Source: Sediminicola sp040566555
Lineage (GTDB): Bacteria; Bacteroidota; Bacteroidia; Flavobacteriales; Flavobacteriaceae
Assembly (NCBI RefSeq): GCF_040566555.1
Contig: NZ_JBEWYP010000001.1
Span: 124,001-188,000, forward strand
Direction: 5' to 3'
DNA length: 64,000 bases
Made by a program: the position numbers and the translations under genes. This document shows positions 1 through 7,998 of this stretch, piece after piece; positions within the stretch are counted from its first letter, which is position 1, and the number at the start of each line of letters is the position of its first letter. The notes beneath the pieces are model-generated. The model was not told where the DNA came from. It did not search any database and saw only the letters and a program-made list of their open reading frames with translations.

Positions 1-1
1 T

Positions 2-595
2 GCTGAAACACTTTATAAAGCAGCTCACCATCCAAAAAGTTTTGTTTCTTTAGATAATGCAGACCACCTGTTAATGGACAAAAACGATTCGCAATATGCA
101 GGGGAAGTCATTGCTGCATGGAGCAAAAGATATTTGGAAAATCCTGATGCCACCGTCTTACGAACAAAACATCAGGTTGTTGGAAGTTTAGATGCCAATG
201 ATGGGTTTACCACCCAGATGAAAGTTGGCTCCCATTATCTAGTGGCCGATGAACCTATAGCTGTTGGCGGAGAAGATTATGGTCCCTCGCCACATGAATT
301 ACTTGCAGCAGGATTGACAGCTTGTACAGTAATGACCATCCAGATGTACGCCAAGAGAAAAGGATGGAACGTTGAAAATGTGGAGGTGCATACTTCTTAT
401 GGAAAATCAGCAATTATAAGTGAATCCCAAGAAGAAGAATCAAATTCAACCATTGATACTTATAGAAGGGAAATTAAACTCACTGGGGAATTGGATAAAA
501 AACAAAGGGAAAGAATCCTTGAAATAGCCAATAAATGTCCAGTACATAAGACTTTGACAAGTCCTACCCAAATTTTATCGAGTTTGATGGATTAA
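2..595 (+). CDS. Alpha/beta hydrolase-OsmC fusion protein (C-terminal part)
   Basis: The reading frame is open from the left edge: 24 codons before the first in-frame ATG (74) read as the end of an alpha/beta hydrolase, with an Asp-His pair (NADHLL) that fits the catalytic His region. The protein is therefore cut by the window and does not start at 74. The remaining ~170 residues form an OsmC/Ohr-type domain with its two redox cysteines, one in TACTVMTIQMYAKRKGW and one in NKCPVHKTL. OsmC domains reduce organic peroxides through this Cys pair. Hydrolase-OsmC fusions of this order are known in Bacteroidota and Proteobacteria; the substrate of the hydrolase half is unknown. A superoxide dismutase gene follows 135 nt downstream, consistent with oxidative-stress defence. 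Confidence 0.85.
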   Translation, partial: AETLYKAAHHPKSFVSLDNADHLLMDKNDSQYAGEVIAAWSKRYLENPDATVLRTKHQVVGSLDANDGFTTQMKVGSHYLVADEPIAVGGEDYGPSPHELLAAGLTACTVMTIQMYAKRKGWNVENVEVHTSYGKSAIISESQEEESNSTIDTYRREIKLTGELDKKQRERILEIANKCPVHKTLTSPTQILSSLMD

Positions 596-730
596 CCCTA
601 ATCATCCAATAATTAGCTGATAAAAAAATGAGTGAATACAATTGGATATAAATTGGGAAAACTATAGCCCTTATGATTGAATGGACTTTAAATTATATGT
701 AACTTTAATCGAAATTTTAAATTTAGGATT

Positions 731-1318
731 ATGAAAAAAATAAAATTAATGTCTCTAATAGCCATTGTAGCTCTTACTTATAGTTGTAAAGAGGTTAAAA
801 AAGAAGCCAAAGATGCTTCTGACGAGATGGAAGAGACGATGCAAGAAATAAATGAAGAGGTTACCGAAGAGGTAATTAAATTCAACATGGAACCTAAAAG
901 TGATAGCAAGGTAACTGGAGATGTTACATTTACCCAAACTGATGGCATGGTGAAAATGGTAGCTAATCTTACTGGTCTTACAGCTGGAGAGCATGCCATC
1001 CACATCCATGAAAAGGCAGATTGTTCCTCGGCCGATGGAAAATCTACTGGAGGACACTGGAACCCAACATTTCAAGATCACGGAAAATGGGGAGCTGCCG
1101 AAGGATACCATAGAGGAGACATTGGCAATTTCACAGCAGATGAGGCCGGTAATGCCACTGTAGAATTTGAAACGGATGAGTGGTGCATAGGTTGTGAGGA
1201 CATGACAAAGAATATTGTAGGTAAGGCAGTCATTGTACACCAAGGGGTGGACGATTTTGTATCTCAACCTTCAGGTGATGCCGGTGCCAGGGTAAGTTGT
1301 ACAGGTATTATTCAATAA
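731..1318 (+). CDS. sodC: Cu/Zn superoxide dismutase family lipoprotein
   Basis: Converts superoxide to hydrogen peroxide and oxygen outside the cytoplasm. The 195-residue product begins with a lipoprotein signal peptide (lipobox LTYSC, Cys19) and a Lys/Glu-rich linker to about residue 55. The SOD domain has the full ligand set: Cu ligands H91 and H93 (HIHE), bridging H109 (GGHWNP), Zn ligands H117, H127 and D130 (YHRGDIGN), Cu ligand H170 and the catalytic-site Arg187. C98 and C190 would form the family disulfide. An additional CxxC pair (C152, C155) lies in a loop. It ends at a strong terminator, so it is probably monocistronic. Confidence 0.93.
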   Translation: MKKIKLMSLIAIVALTYSCKEVKKEAKDASDEMEETMQEINEEVTEEVIKFNMEPKSDSKVTGDVTFTQTDGMVKMVANLTGLTAGEHAIHIHEKADCSSADGKSTGGHWNPTFQDHGKWGAAEGYHRGDIGNFTADEAGNATVEFETDEWCIGCEDMTKNIVGKAVIVHQGVDDFVSQPSGDAGARVSCTGIIQ

Positions 1319-1343
1319 GTTCAAATAAGAAGCAATAAGGAAG

Positions 1344-1376
1344 AAAAAAGCTACTTAAATAAGTAGCTTTTTTTTT
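1344..1376 (+). terminator. Rho-independent terminator after sodC
   Basis: AAGCTACTT/AAGTAGCTT stem with an AAAT loop followed by a run of nine Ts. It separates sodC from the sigma factor gene that starts 25 nt further on. Confidence 0.9.
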
Positions 1377-1400
1377 ATCTTTCAATCCTAAAAAAACTAA

Positions 1401-1931
1401 ATGGAATTAGAGGTATTAGTATCACATTTTCAGTCTAAGGACATGAAAGCTTTTGAAAAGCTTTATGCCATGTATTCTGAAAATATATGCGGAGTCATTA
1501 ATACCATAGTAAAAAACACAGATCTTGCCGAAGAAATTTGTCAAGATGTATTTATGAAGGCTTGGAACAATGCAGAAAGCTATAATGCTTCCAAAGGCCG
1601 GTTTTTTACATGGATCATGAATATTGCCCGTAATGCTGCAATTGATGAATTAAGATCAAAATCATATAAGAACAGTAAACAAAACCTATCCTCTGATTTT
1701 TTCGTAGGTATACTTGAAAGCAAAGATGACCTTAATAGTCAAATGGATACAATTGGAATCCAGAACCTGTTGAAGAATTTAAAGGAAAAGTGTGTTCAAA
1801 TAATTGAACTTCTATATTTTAAAGGATATACTCAGAAAGAGGCAGCAGAAGAATTGGAAATTCCCGTGGGGACGGTTAAAACAAGAAATAGAAATTGTAT
1901 TTCACAGATTAGGGGCAATATAGCGATATAA
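1401..1931 (+). CDS. ECF-type RNA polymerase sigma factor
   Basis: A 176-residue sigma-70 family protein with region 2 (residues ~10-85, including GRFFTWIMNIARNAAIDELR) and a region 4 helix-turn-helix near the C-terminus (YTQKEAAEELEIPVGTVKTR). It directs RNA polymerase to a stress or envelope regulon when released by its anti-sigma factor. The next gene starts 1 nt after its stop and encodes a membrane anti-sigma factor, so the pair is translationally coupled. The sequence resembles the SigK-like group partnered with RskA-type proteins. The target promoters cannot be read from this window. Confidence 0.93.
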   Translation: MELEVLVSHFQSKDMKAFEKLYAMYSENICGVINTIVKNTDLAEEICQDVFMKAWNNAESYNASKGRFFTWIMNIARNAAIDELRSKSYKNSKQNLSSDFFVGILESKDDLNSQMDTIGIQNLLKNLKEKCVQIIELLYFKGYTQKEAAEELEIPVGTVKTRNRNCISQIRGNIAI

Positions 1932-1932
1932 A

Positions 1933-2727
1933 ATGGACGTAAACAAATATATAACATCAGGAATTTTAGAACTCTACGTTGCTGGTACGCTCTCTGAGGA
2001 AGAAAACTTAGAAATAGCCCGGAATGCAGAGCAATATCCCGAAATAAAGGAAGAGATTTTGGCCATAGAAGCGGCCATCTTGGCCCTAAGCAAGGCCGCA
2101 GCACCTGTGCGCTCTGGCAATAAAGGGTTTAGTGATATTATGAGTAGGATAGCAGCATTAAGCGACACAAAAGTCATAACAATGACCGATAGCAAAACCA
2201 AATGGTTTACCTATGTTGGCTGGGCAGCTTCCATTCTTCTTGCAGTAGGGATGTTGTGGATGTACAATCAAAATACGCAATTAAAATCGGAGATCAATGT
2301 AGCTTCACAAACCAATGAGGTTTTGGAACAGCAGATTTTTGAGGCGAATACATCCTTAGAAAAATCAAAGGAACTACTCAACACTATACGGGATAAGAAC
2401 ATAGAGGTGATTGCCTTAGGCGGTCAAACAGTATCTCCAACCTCCTATGCCAAGGCCTATTGGAACAAGGCAGAACAAAAAGTTTTCATAGATGCCCAAG
2501 GACTACCTGAACCACCAGATGGAATGGTCTATCAGGTTTGGTCATTAAAATTAAGTCCGCTTACCCCAACTAGTATGGGTCTATTGGAAGACTTTAAGAA
2601 CGATGATAATAAGGTTTTTGCCTTTGCCAACCCTAATGAATCAGAAGCATTTGGTATCACCTTGGAACCAGCTGGAGGTAGTGAATCCCCTAACTTGGAA
2701 CAACTATATACACTAGGAGCGGTTTAA
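1933..2727 (+). CDS. RskA-like membrane anti-sigma factor
   Basis: A 264-residue protein with a cytoplasmic N-terminal zinc-finger-like anti-sigma region (residues ~1-90), one transmembrane helix (WFTYVGWAASILLAVGMLWM, near residue 95), a short coiled coil and a periplasmic RskA C-terminal domain (motif LPEPPDGMVYQVWSL). It would bind the preceding ECF sigma factor and release it after an envelope signal, probably by regulated proteolysis as known for this family. No classical HxxxCxxC zinc motif is obvious in the N-terminus, so binding may be zinc-independent. Confidence 0.9.
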   Translation: MDVNKYITSGILELYVAGTLSEEENLEIARNAEQYPEIKEEILAIEAAILALSKAAAPVRSGNKGFSDIMSRIAALSDTKVITMTDSKTKWFTYVGWAASILLAVGMLWMYNQNTQLKSEINVASQTNEVLEQQIFEANTSLEKSKELLNTIRDKNIEVIALGGQTVSPTSYAKAYWNKAEQKVFIDAQGLPEPPDGMVYQVWSLKLSPLTPTSMGLLEDFKNDDNKVFAFANPNESEAFGITLEPAGGSESPNLEQLYTLGAV

Positions 2728-2744
2728 ACAGAAATCACCTTAAA

Positions 2745-2808
2745 TAAAAAAATCTTTTGAAGGTACTAAGGAGTAAATTCCTTAAAGTCTTCAAAAGATT
2801 TTTTTTTG
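2745..2808 (+). terminator. Long-stem terminator after the anti-sigma gene
   Basis: Long complementary arms (AAATCTTTTGAAG ... CTTCAAAAGATTT) with an inner, weaker stem, followed by a T run. It closes the sigma/anti-sigma operon and could also stop leftward transcription from the microprotein genes. Confidence 0.85.
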
Positions 2809-2934
2809 CTCAGTATTCGTGGGGGAGCTTTCATTATAACAACTAAATAAGCGTTTACCACTGCAGATAATTTGTAATACTATTGGAGATCAATAGCAGA
2901 CAAGAACCTTTTTCAGTAAACCTTACTAAGTTGT

Positions 2935-3042
2935 TTATTTGCCCGTTTTCAATATTCGTTGCAAAGATCTATATGCAAAGAATATTAAACCTCCAAAAAA
3001 TACCATTAAAGCCAGCCAAATAAAAAATAGGATGTAAGCCAT
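2935..3042 (-). CDS. Microprotein A, 35-residue single-span membrane protein
   Basis: An ATG-initiated 35-codon frame with stop TAA. The product starts MAYILFFIWLALMVFFGGLI, is hydrophobic through residue ~24 and ends in a basic amphipathic tail, SLQRILKTGK. Taken alone it would be too short to trust. It is supported by a second gene at 3311-3448 whose product matches it without gaps at 16 of 32 positions, including identical SLQRILK tails written with different codons. Function is unknown. A cytoplasmic-membrane location with the basic tail on the cytoplasmic side is inferred. I do not recognise the family; stress-response peptides or type I toxins have this architecture, but no antisense RNA is evident. 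Confidence 0.65.
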   Translation of the reverse strand: MAYILFFIWLALMVFFGGLIFFAYRSLQRILKTGK

Positions 3043-3243
3043 AATAATATAGATTTAGGTTTGCAAAAAAGAGTTGATTATAAAACTTATACTGAATATT
3101 CGTTTCTGTTAAATGTCAAAAGGAACGTAGGTCAATACACTTGAACGATAAAAATATGTATTTCAACCAATATTTCCTACAAAAATTGTTAATATCTTCT
3201 TAAGATTCTTACAAAAACAAGGTGCTAAGTTGATAAACTCAAA

Positions 3244-3272
3244 TAAAAAAGCTTCCAATATTATTGGAAGCC
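3244..3272 (-). terminator. Terminator after microprotein B
   Basis: GCTTCCAATA/TATTGGAAGC inverted repeat preceded on the plus strand by seven As, which is a U tract on the minus strand. It lies 38 nt downstream of the stop of microprotein B and indicates a discrete short transcript for that gene. Confidence 0.8.
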
Positions 3273-3310
3273 TGAAGCCAAAGCAAAATTAAAGTAGGTC
3301 AATGCAATAT

Positions 3311-3448
3311 TTAAACCTTTGAATTCCAGTTTACTACATATTTAGATTCGCGCTTAAGTATTCTTTGAAGACTTAATTGAGCAAAATATATACGTACTAT
3401 AGTATGTAACATAAAATAGATCCAGAGCGAAAAAAGATAGTAGTCCAT
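3311..3448 (-). CDS. Microprotein B, 45-residue membrane protein, paralogue of A
   Basis: An ATG-to-TAA frame of 45 codons. The product starts MDYYLFSLWIYFMLHTIVRI, continues to the same SLQRILK segment at residues 26-32 as microprotein A and adds a 13-residue polar tail. Over the 32 shared residues 16 are identical with no gap (M1, Y3, L5, F6, W9, M13, I20, F22, A23, S26-K32). In the shared heptapeptide five of seven codons differ synonymously, the pattern expected when selection acts on protein rather than DNA. The hydrophobic part holds His15 and Arg19, so membrane insertion is less certain than for A. A terminator follows directly. Function unknown. Confidence 0.65.
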   Translation of the reverse strand: MDYYLFSLWIYFMLHTIVRIYFAQLSLQRILKRESKYVVNWNSKV

Positions 3449-3570
3449 TAGGTAAAATATTTGGGTTATTGTTAATAAATTGGGCTTTAGCCCGATCTTC
3501 CAATTTGAAATACTTACGATTTACAATCATTAGGGGTTTTGTTTTTTATCCAATAAATTGACCGTTAATC

Positions 3571-3604
3571 AAAAAAAAACACCGCGGCATAAATGCCGCG
3601 GTGT
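3571..3604 (-). terminator. Strong terminator of the TonB receptor operon
   Basis: A 12-bp GC-rich stem (ACACCGCGGCAT/ATGCCGCGGTGT) flanked on the plus strand by nine As, so a U tract on the minus strand. It lies 45 nt downstream of the receptor gene. Confidence 0.95.
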
Positions 3605-3649
3605 CCACCTAAAAACCACTAAGCTACCACATCGCTTAGCGCCTTATCA

Positions 3650-5875
3650 TTAAAATGTATAGCTCAAGCTCCCTTTTATAAAGAATGGGGTGCCTGGTGT
3701 AAAGTGTATCTCCTCTACGGAGGTGTTTTCGTTTTCCAACCTTGACTCGGTTGCAAATTGTGTTTCGTTCCATTCCGTATTAAATAGGTTTTCTATGGAA
3801 AGTCCCAAGGAAAGGTTCTTGCTCAAAAGATAATTGGCGTTGATATCGGTTACGGCATATCCCTTGGCAATGATGGAGTTATCTTCATTGGCAGGCCTAT
3901 CATCCAAATATCGGAATCGAAGACCTCCGGATAGCCTTCCCAAATTAACAACGCTCAAACCACTAACCAGGGTAAAGTCGGGCGCCAAGGGGATATAGTC
4001 CATTCCTCTTGGGGCTTCTATACTTCTGGCGTGTGTATACGTTGCATCCGTATTGAGAAACAACCAATCCGTAAATTGGTATCTAAGCCCCACATCCAGT
4101 CCAAATCGTTCTGACTTACCACTGGGTTCAACAATCCCCGCGTCGCCTACATATACAAATTCCTGTTCCAAATAAAGGTACCAAGCCGCGGCGTTGACCA
4201 GTAGCTTATTGGTAGGTCTCCAAATAGTCCCCAAATCCGTACCATACGCTGCAGGTAAAATGTCATTACCTTCTTGTGCCACAACAACACGGGTATCGTT
4301 AGAATGAAAGCCTATACCCGATTTTAGAAAAAACTGAAGGTCGCTGGAATGAGTGTAGGCAATGTTCAATTTTGGTGAAACTTTGGTTTTGTTTACAGAT
4401 TGGTTTTGGTATTCTTGTCGCAGTGCATCTACATAATTAAAGCTAAAGTCATCTACCCTTAATCCTGGTGCCACCATCCATTTTTTCCATTTGAATTCCA
4501 GATTGGCATATCCAAAAACATTGGTTTCCCTAACATCCCCAAGTTGAATATTTTCCAAGGTTGTTTTTCTGTTCAGAGTTCGTGATAGTTCATTATCCTG
4601 AATATCATCTGTCCTAAAACCAGCTCCCACTTTTAACTGCACGGGAATATCCATGAAGTCTAAGTTCTTATTCAGTTCTGTATAAAGTCCAAAAACATCC
4701 CTTTCCTCCTGTTGCTTGATCTGGTCTCCATTTATTGAATCTTCCAGGAAAAATGTAAAGTTTGAAAATAACAGAAATTTGTAATTGGAATAGAAGGCAT
4801 TGGCTTTTATAAAGGTGTCTTCATCCACTACCTTTTTCAGGGAGACATTGAAATTGGTTCGTTCTGTAGAGCCGCCTTCCGTATCGTCTATAGCACCAAA
4901 ACGGGAAATACTGCCATTATCTACCGCCCGTTGTGGTATTTGTCCCGAAGCATCCCAGGTGCTGGTAAAATGGGAGGCAGAAAGAGAGAATAGCCCATTA
5001 TCACTTAATCTGGAGGTATATTTTCCAAAAATGTTGAGTCTCGAAAAATTTTGTGGTGATTCAAAAGGACCATCAAACTGGATCAATTCTGTGGCCACAT
5101 AGGCCGCATTGGTGTCATCGTTCAACAAATTGAACATCCCCAAAGTTCTATTCCACCCATATTCTCCATATTCATATTGGACTGTGTTCTTTTTTAAGCG
5201 CTGTTTGGTGCCAAAATCCACATAAGCCGCAGTCCCAAAATTACCATGATCGGCGTAGTAGGGACCTTTTCCAAAATCTATATTGTCCAATGTTTCTGGA
5301 ATAACAAAATGCAGGTCGGCATAGCCTTGTCCATGGGCATGTGAAACCATATTAACAGGCATTCCGTCAACGGCAATGGCTACATCCGTTCCATGGTCTA
5401 TATCAAAACCCCTTAAAAATAACTGTTCCGCCTTGCCTCCTCCTGCATGTTGCCCTATTACCAATCCTGGAACTTTTTGCAATAGATCTTGGGAGGATTT
5501 TACAGGTGCCGTTTTTAAGTCGATTTCAGCAACAACATTGATGCCGTTTACGTTTGGTCTGATAATCACTTCTTCCAATTGATAGAGATCTTCCTTGAGG
5601 ACCAACAACAAAGGCTTGTCCATATCTTTGGTCTCAAGTATATATTGTAGTTTTTCAAAACCCAATGCCCCTATTATTAAAGTATCTCCAACATAGGTAT
5701 CTCTTAATTTAAAAGATCCCAGTTCATTTGTATGAGTATGTTTGTCCCTAATATGGTTAAAAATGTAAGCTCCTTCTATGGCATCTTTATTTTCATCCAG
5801 AAGCTTCCCAGAAGCTACTTGACCAAGCATCATTTGCCCAACAAAAAGCATTAAAATAAGAATGAATGGTTTCAT
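3650..5875 (-). CDS. TonB-dependent outer-membrane receptor
   Basis: A 741-residue receptor with a signal peptide (cleavage near GQ-VASG), an N-terminal carboxypeptidase-regulatory-like beta domain (residues ~22-100), a plug domain (~110-230, with LLQKVPGLVIGQHAGGGKAE and LRGFDIDHGTDVAIAVDGMP) and a 22-strand-type barrel ending in the aromatic C-terminus SYTF. It imports a ligand across the outer membrane using TonB energy. The plug is unusually rich in His, Asp and Gly (HAGGG, HAHGQGYADLH), which may favour a metal or metal complex; that is inference. It is the last gene of an operon with a TPR lipoprotein and two DUF4331 proteins. Confidence 0.93.
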   Translation of the reverse strand: MKPFILILMLFVGQMMLGQVASGKLLDENKDAIEGAYIFNHIRDKHTHTNELGSFKLRDTYVGDTLIIGALGFEKLQYILETKDMDKPLLLVLKEDLYQLEEVIIRPNVNGINVVAEIDLKTAPVKSSQDLLQKVPGLVIGQHAGGGKAEQLFLRGFDIDHGTDVAIAVDGMPVNMVSHAHGQGYADLHFVIPETLDNIDFGKGPYYADHGNFGTAAYVDFGTKQRLKKNTVQYEYGEYGWNRTLGMFNLLNDDTNAAYVATELIQFDGPFESPQNFSRLNIFGKYTSRLSDNGLFSLSASHFTSTWDASGQIPQRAVDNGSISRFGAIDDTEGGSTERTNFNVSLKKVVDEDTFIKANAFYSNYKFLLFSNFTFFLEDSINGDQIKQQEERDVFGLYTELNKNLDFMDIPVQLKVGAGFRTDDIQDNELSRTLNRKTTLENIQLGDVRETNVFGYANLEFKWKKWMVAPGLRVDDFSFNYVDALRQEYQNQSVNKTKVSPKLNIAYTHSSDLQFFLKSGIGFHSNDTRVVVAQEGNDILPAAYGTDLGTIWRPTNKLLVNAAAWYLYLEQEFVYVGDAGIVEPSGKSERFGLDVGLRYQFTDWLFLNTDATYTHARSIEAPRGMDYIPLAPDFTLVSGLSVVNLGRLSGGLRFRYLDDRPANEDNSIIAKGYAVTDINANYLLSKNLSLGLSIENLFNTEWNETQFATESRLENENTSVEEIHFTPGTPFFIKGSLSYTF

Positions 5876-5947
5876 TTTAGACTGTTCTTTATTACCCCCA
5901 TAATTATTATGAGGACCATTTTATTAAAAATTAAAAATGATATTTAC

Positions 5948-7225
5948 CTAGAGTTTGGAAATTTTATTGGCCATATCAGGTCCAAGCTCATATGCTGCAC
6001 CCGCTAGCTCCTTTTTAAGCTCATTTACTTTAGACATCTTGCCATTGGCCTTATAGATTTCAGCCGTGTGGTATAGTATATTTGGTTCAAATGTTTTGCC
6101 ATCGATATGTTTTTCAACCACCTCCATAGCTTTGTCCTTTTCGCCAATTTTTAAGTAACTATAAGCAAGAAGGTCGTAAGAATGTGGTGTTGGTCTGTTT
6201 TGCACTTCCTTTTCCGCTATCTTAAAAGCCTTTTCGTATTGACCCGTATTTTCAAGATATAAAGATGCATTATAGACATTGTACATATCACCATAGGCAG
6301 GATTTTGAACTGCCACGTAATATTTATCCAAATTTGAAAGAGACTTCAACTTATTGTTCTGATAAGCTGCGATCTCTGATTTCAACAAATAATAATCCGG
6401 TGCACTGTAATCTTTTGTTACAGAATCCAAGATTCGCAAGGCTTCCTTGGGATTGTTTTCATGGGAATATACGATCCAAGCAATACCTTTTTTAGCATAG
6501 GCACTATTAGGATCCAATTGTAAGGACTTTAAATAATAGTCATAGGAGTCCTTTATTTTTCCTGCATGTCCATAATAATCAGCAATATTGGTATAGGACC
6601 AGAGCATTAAACCAGTATTCTTGGAATCTTCGGCTTTCTGTTTCGCCATTTCCATAAAACGAATGGTGGTATCCAAATCCCCTTTATGATCGTTCCATTT
6701 TGCAGCACGGATCAAATACCCAAATTGAGACATATTCTTGATACTGTCCAAGTATTTTTCTGCTTTGGGATAGTTCCCTAATTCCATATGGATATCGAAA
6801 AGTAGACTCTGGGTATCCTCTATCCCACTGCCCCATAAACGGGCGGCTTCTGCCAATTGTAAGGCTTCCCTAAATCTATGCTGTGAAATATAATTTCTGG
6901 CAAGGTCCCTTTGGTATCCTGCTTTTCCAATGGCTGCAATCTCTACAGCTTTTACCAAAGCCTGTTCAGCCTTTTTTAAATAAGTAATGTCGCCCGTATT
7001 CTGAAAATAACGGTTGTATTCACCAGCTACAATACCAAAGCTGGTAAGTTGCATACTATCTGGTTTAATTTTTGAGTTCCATAGCTCATAATATTTGGAT
7101 GTGGTCCTTGATGGGCTGGATACTAAAAATTTATCGTAGTCTTTTTGATTCGTTACTTGTGATTGTTCTGTGTTTTGACAAGAGAACAAGAATAACAGCG
7201 GTACGAATAGGAATAGATATTTCAT
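5948..7225 (-). CDS. TPR-repeat lipoprotein
   Basis: A 425-residue protein with a lipoprotein signal peptide (LLFLFSCQN) and about nine tetratricopeptide-like helical pairs across residues ~55-400 (for example LKSLQLDPNSAYAKKGIAWI). ATG at 7225 is preferred to an in-frame TTG two codons upstream. TPR lipoproteins act as protein-binding scaffolds at the envelope. It sits between the DUF4331 genes and the TonB receptor on the same strand with a 72-nt gap to the receptor, so it is likely an accessory part of that system. No catalytic residues are evident. Confidence 0.85.
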   Translation of the reverse strand: MKYLFLFVPLLFLFSCQNTEQSQVTNQKDYDKFLVSSPSRTTSKYYELWNSKIKPDSMQLTSFGIVAGEYNRYFQNTGDITYLKKAEQALVKAVEIAAIGKAGYQRDLARNYISQHRFREALQLAEAARLWGSGIEDTQSLLFDIHMELGNYPKAEKYLDSIKNMSQFGYLIRAAKWNDHKGDLDTTIRFMEMAKQKAEDSKNTGLMLWSYTNIADYYGHAGKIKDSYDYYLKSLQLDPNSAYAKKGIAWIVYSHENNPKEALRILDSVTKDYSAPDYYLLKSEIAAYQNNKLKSLSNLDKYYVAVQNPAYGDMYNVYNASLYLENTGQYEKAFKIAEKEVQNRPTPHSYDLLAYSYLKIGEKDKAMEVVEKHIDGKTFEPNILYHTAEIYKANGKMSKVNELKKELAGAAYELGPDMANKISKL

Positions 7226-7270
7226 GATCAATGTTTTTAGGTGTATTGAAATTGTAATATTTTAAAATAA

Positions 7271-7292
7271 GGGAGGATACGAATATCCTCCC
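7271..7292 (-). promoter_or_regulatory. Intercistronic hairpin between DUF4331 lipoprotein and TPR genes
   Basis: A perfect 9-bp stem GGGAGGATA/TATCCTCCC with a CGAA loop inside the operon. On the minus strand the hairpin is followed by TTATTTTAAAA, a moderate U tract. It could act as a partial terminator or an mRNA-stabilising 3' end, giving more DUF4331 than TPR/receptor transcript. Confidence 0.6.
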
Positions 7293-7319
7293 CTACTCTC
7301 CTTTTCATAGATAATAATA

Positions 7320-7970
7320 CTAGTTTGGAGATCCCAAGTATGGGAATGATGTAGAAAGAGTTGCTGTTAAGCTCACCCCATCAGAAGTTAAGCGTGGTAA
7401 ATCTGCAGTACCATCACCATCTGTATCCTGGCCACTGAAACGATCTCCTGTTTCACCTCCAAAAAGAAGGATCAAAGAAATATCGATAACGTCATCGGTC
7501 AATGCACGACCAGTTAAAACTTCGGTACCGTTGAAATAAGATGTTGGTGTATTTGGAGCAATATCCAAAGCATCGCTAGCCAATACGGTAGTCAAGGTAG
7601 TAGCGTCCAATCCTAAGATATTAGGTTCGTAGTTTACATCTTCCCTTGGGGCACCCAATAAATCAGCATACACATCATAATATTGTTCCAACCTAGCTTC
7701 AAACCCTACCTGGAATTTTCCCATTTCTGAAGGTATTGTTACGTTAAATTCATCTTTAACGCTAGCTTCACCCATCATATCAAAACTAAGAACGGTATTG
7801 ATACCGGGTCTTCCCATGTGATCTGCTTGGGAATAGGTTCCTGAAAAATCTGTTCCCATTGGGGTTGGATTTGGTTCCATTGTGGTCATGTCATCGTCAT
7901 TGCTACAAGAAGCCAATGCTGCTAGAGCCAAAAGCGACAAGAAAGTAGTTTTTATATTATATAGTTTCAT
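7320..7970 (-). CDS. DUF4331-family lipoprotein, C-terminal half type
   Basis: A 216-residue lipoprotein (ALAALASCSNDDD) that resembles only the C-terminal part of DUF4331 proteins: a HMGRPGINTVL segment, then KDEFN, and the family-like ending FPYLGSPN. The gene just upstream (28 nt) encodes the matching N-terminal half. The two may fold together as a split DUF4331 protein at the cell surface. It has an Asp-rich TDGDGTADLP stretch that looks like a calcium-binding thrombospondin-type repeat. The biochemical role of DUF4331 is not established. Confidence 0.75.
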   Translation of the reverse strand: MKLYNIKTTFLSLLALAALASCSNDDDMTTMEPNPTPMGTDFSGTYSQADHMGRPGINTVLSFDMMGEASVKDEFNVTIPSEMGKFQVGFEARLEQYYDVYADLLGAPREDVNYEPNILGLDATTLTTVLASDALDIAPNTPTSYFNGTEVLTGRALTDDVIDISLILLFGGETGDRFSGQDTDGDGTADLPRLTSDGVSLTATLSTSFPYLGSPN

Positions 7971-7998
7971 AATTGTAATTCTTTTTAAGTTAATGTTG

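Noticed and set aside
755..1267. Long minus-strand open frame opposite sodC
   Set aside because: Shadow of a gene with complete SOD metal ligands; the antisense translation has no coding character.
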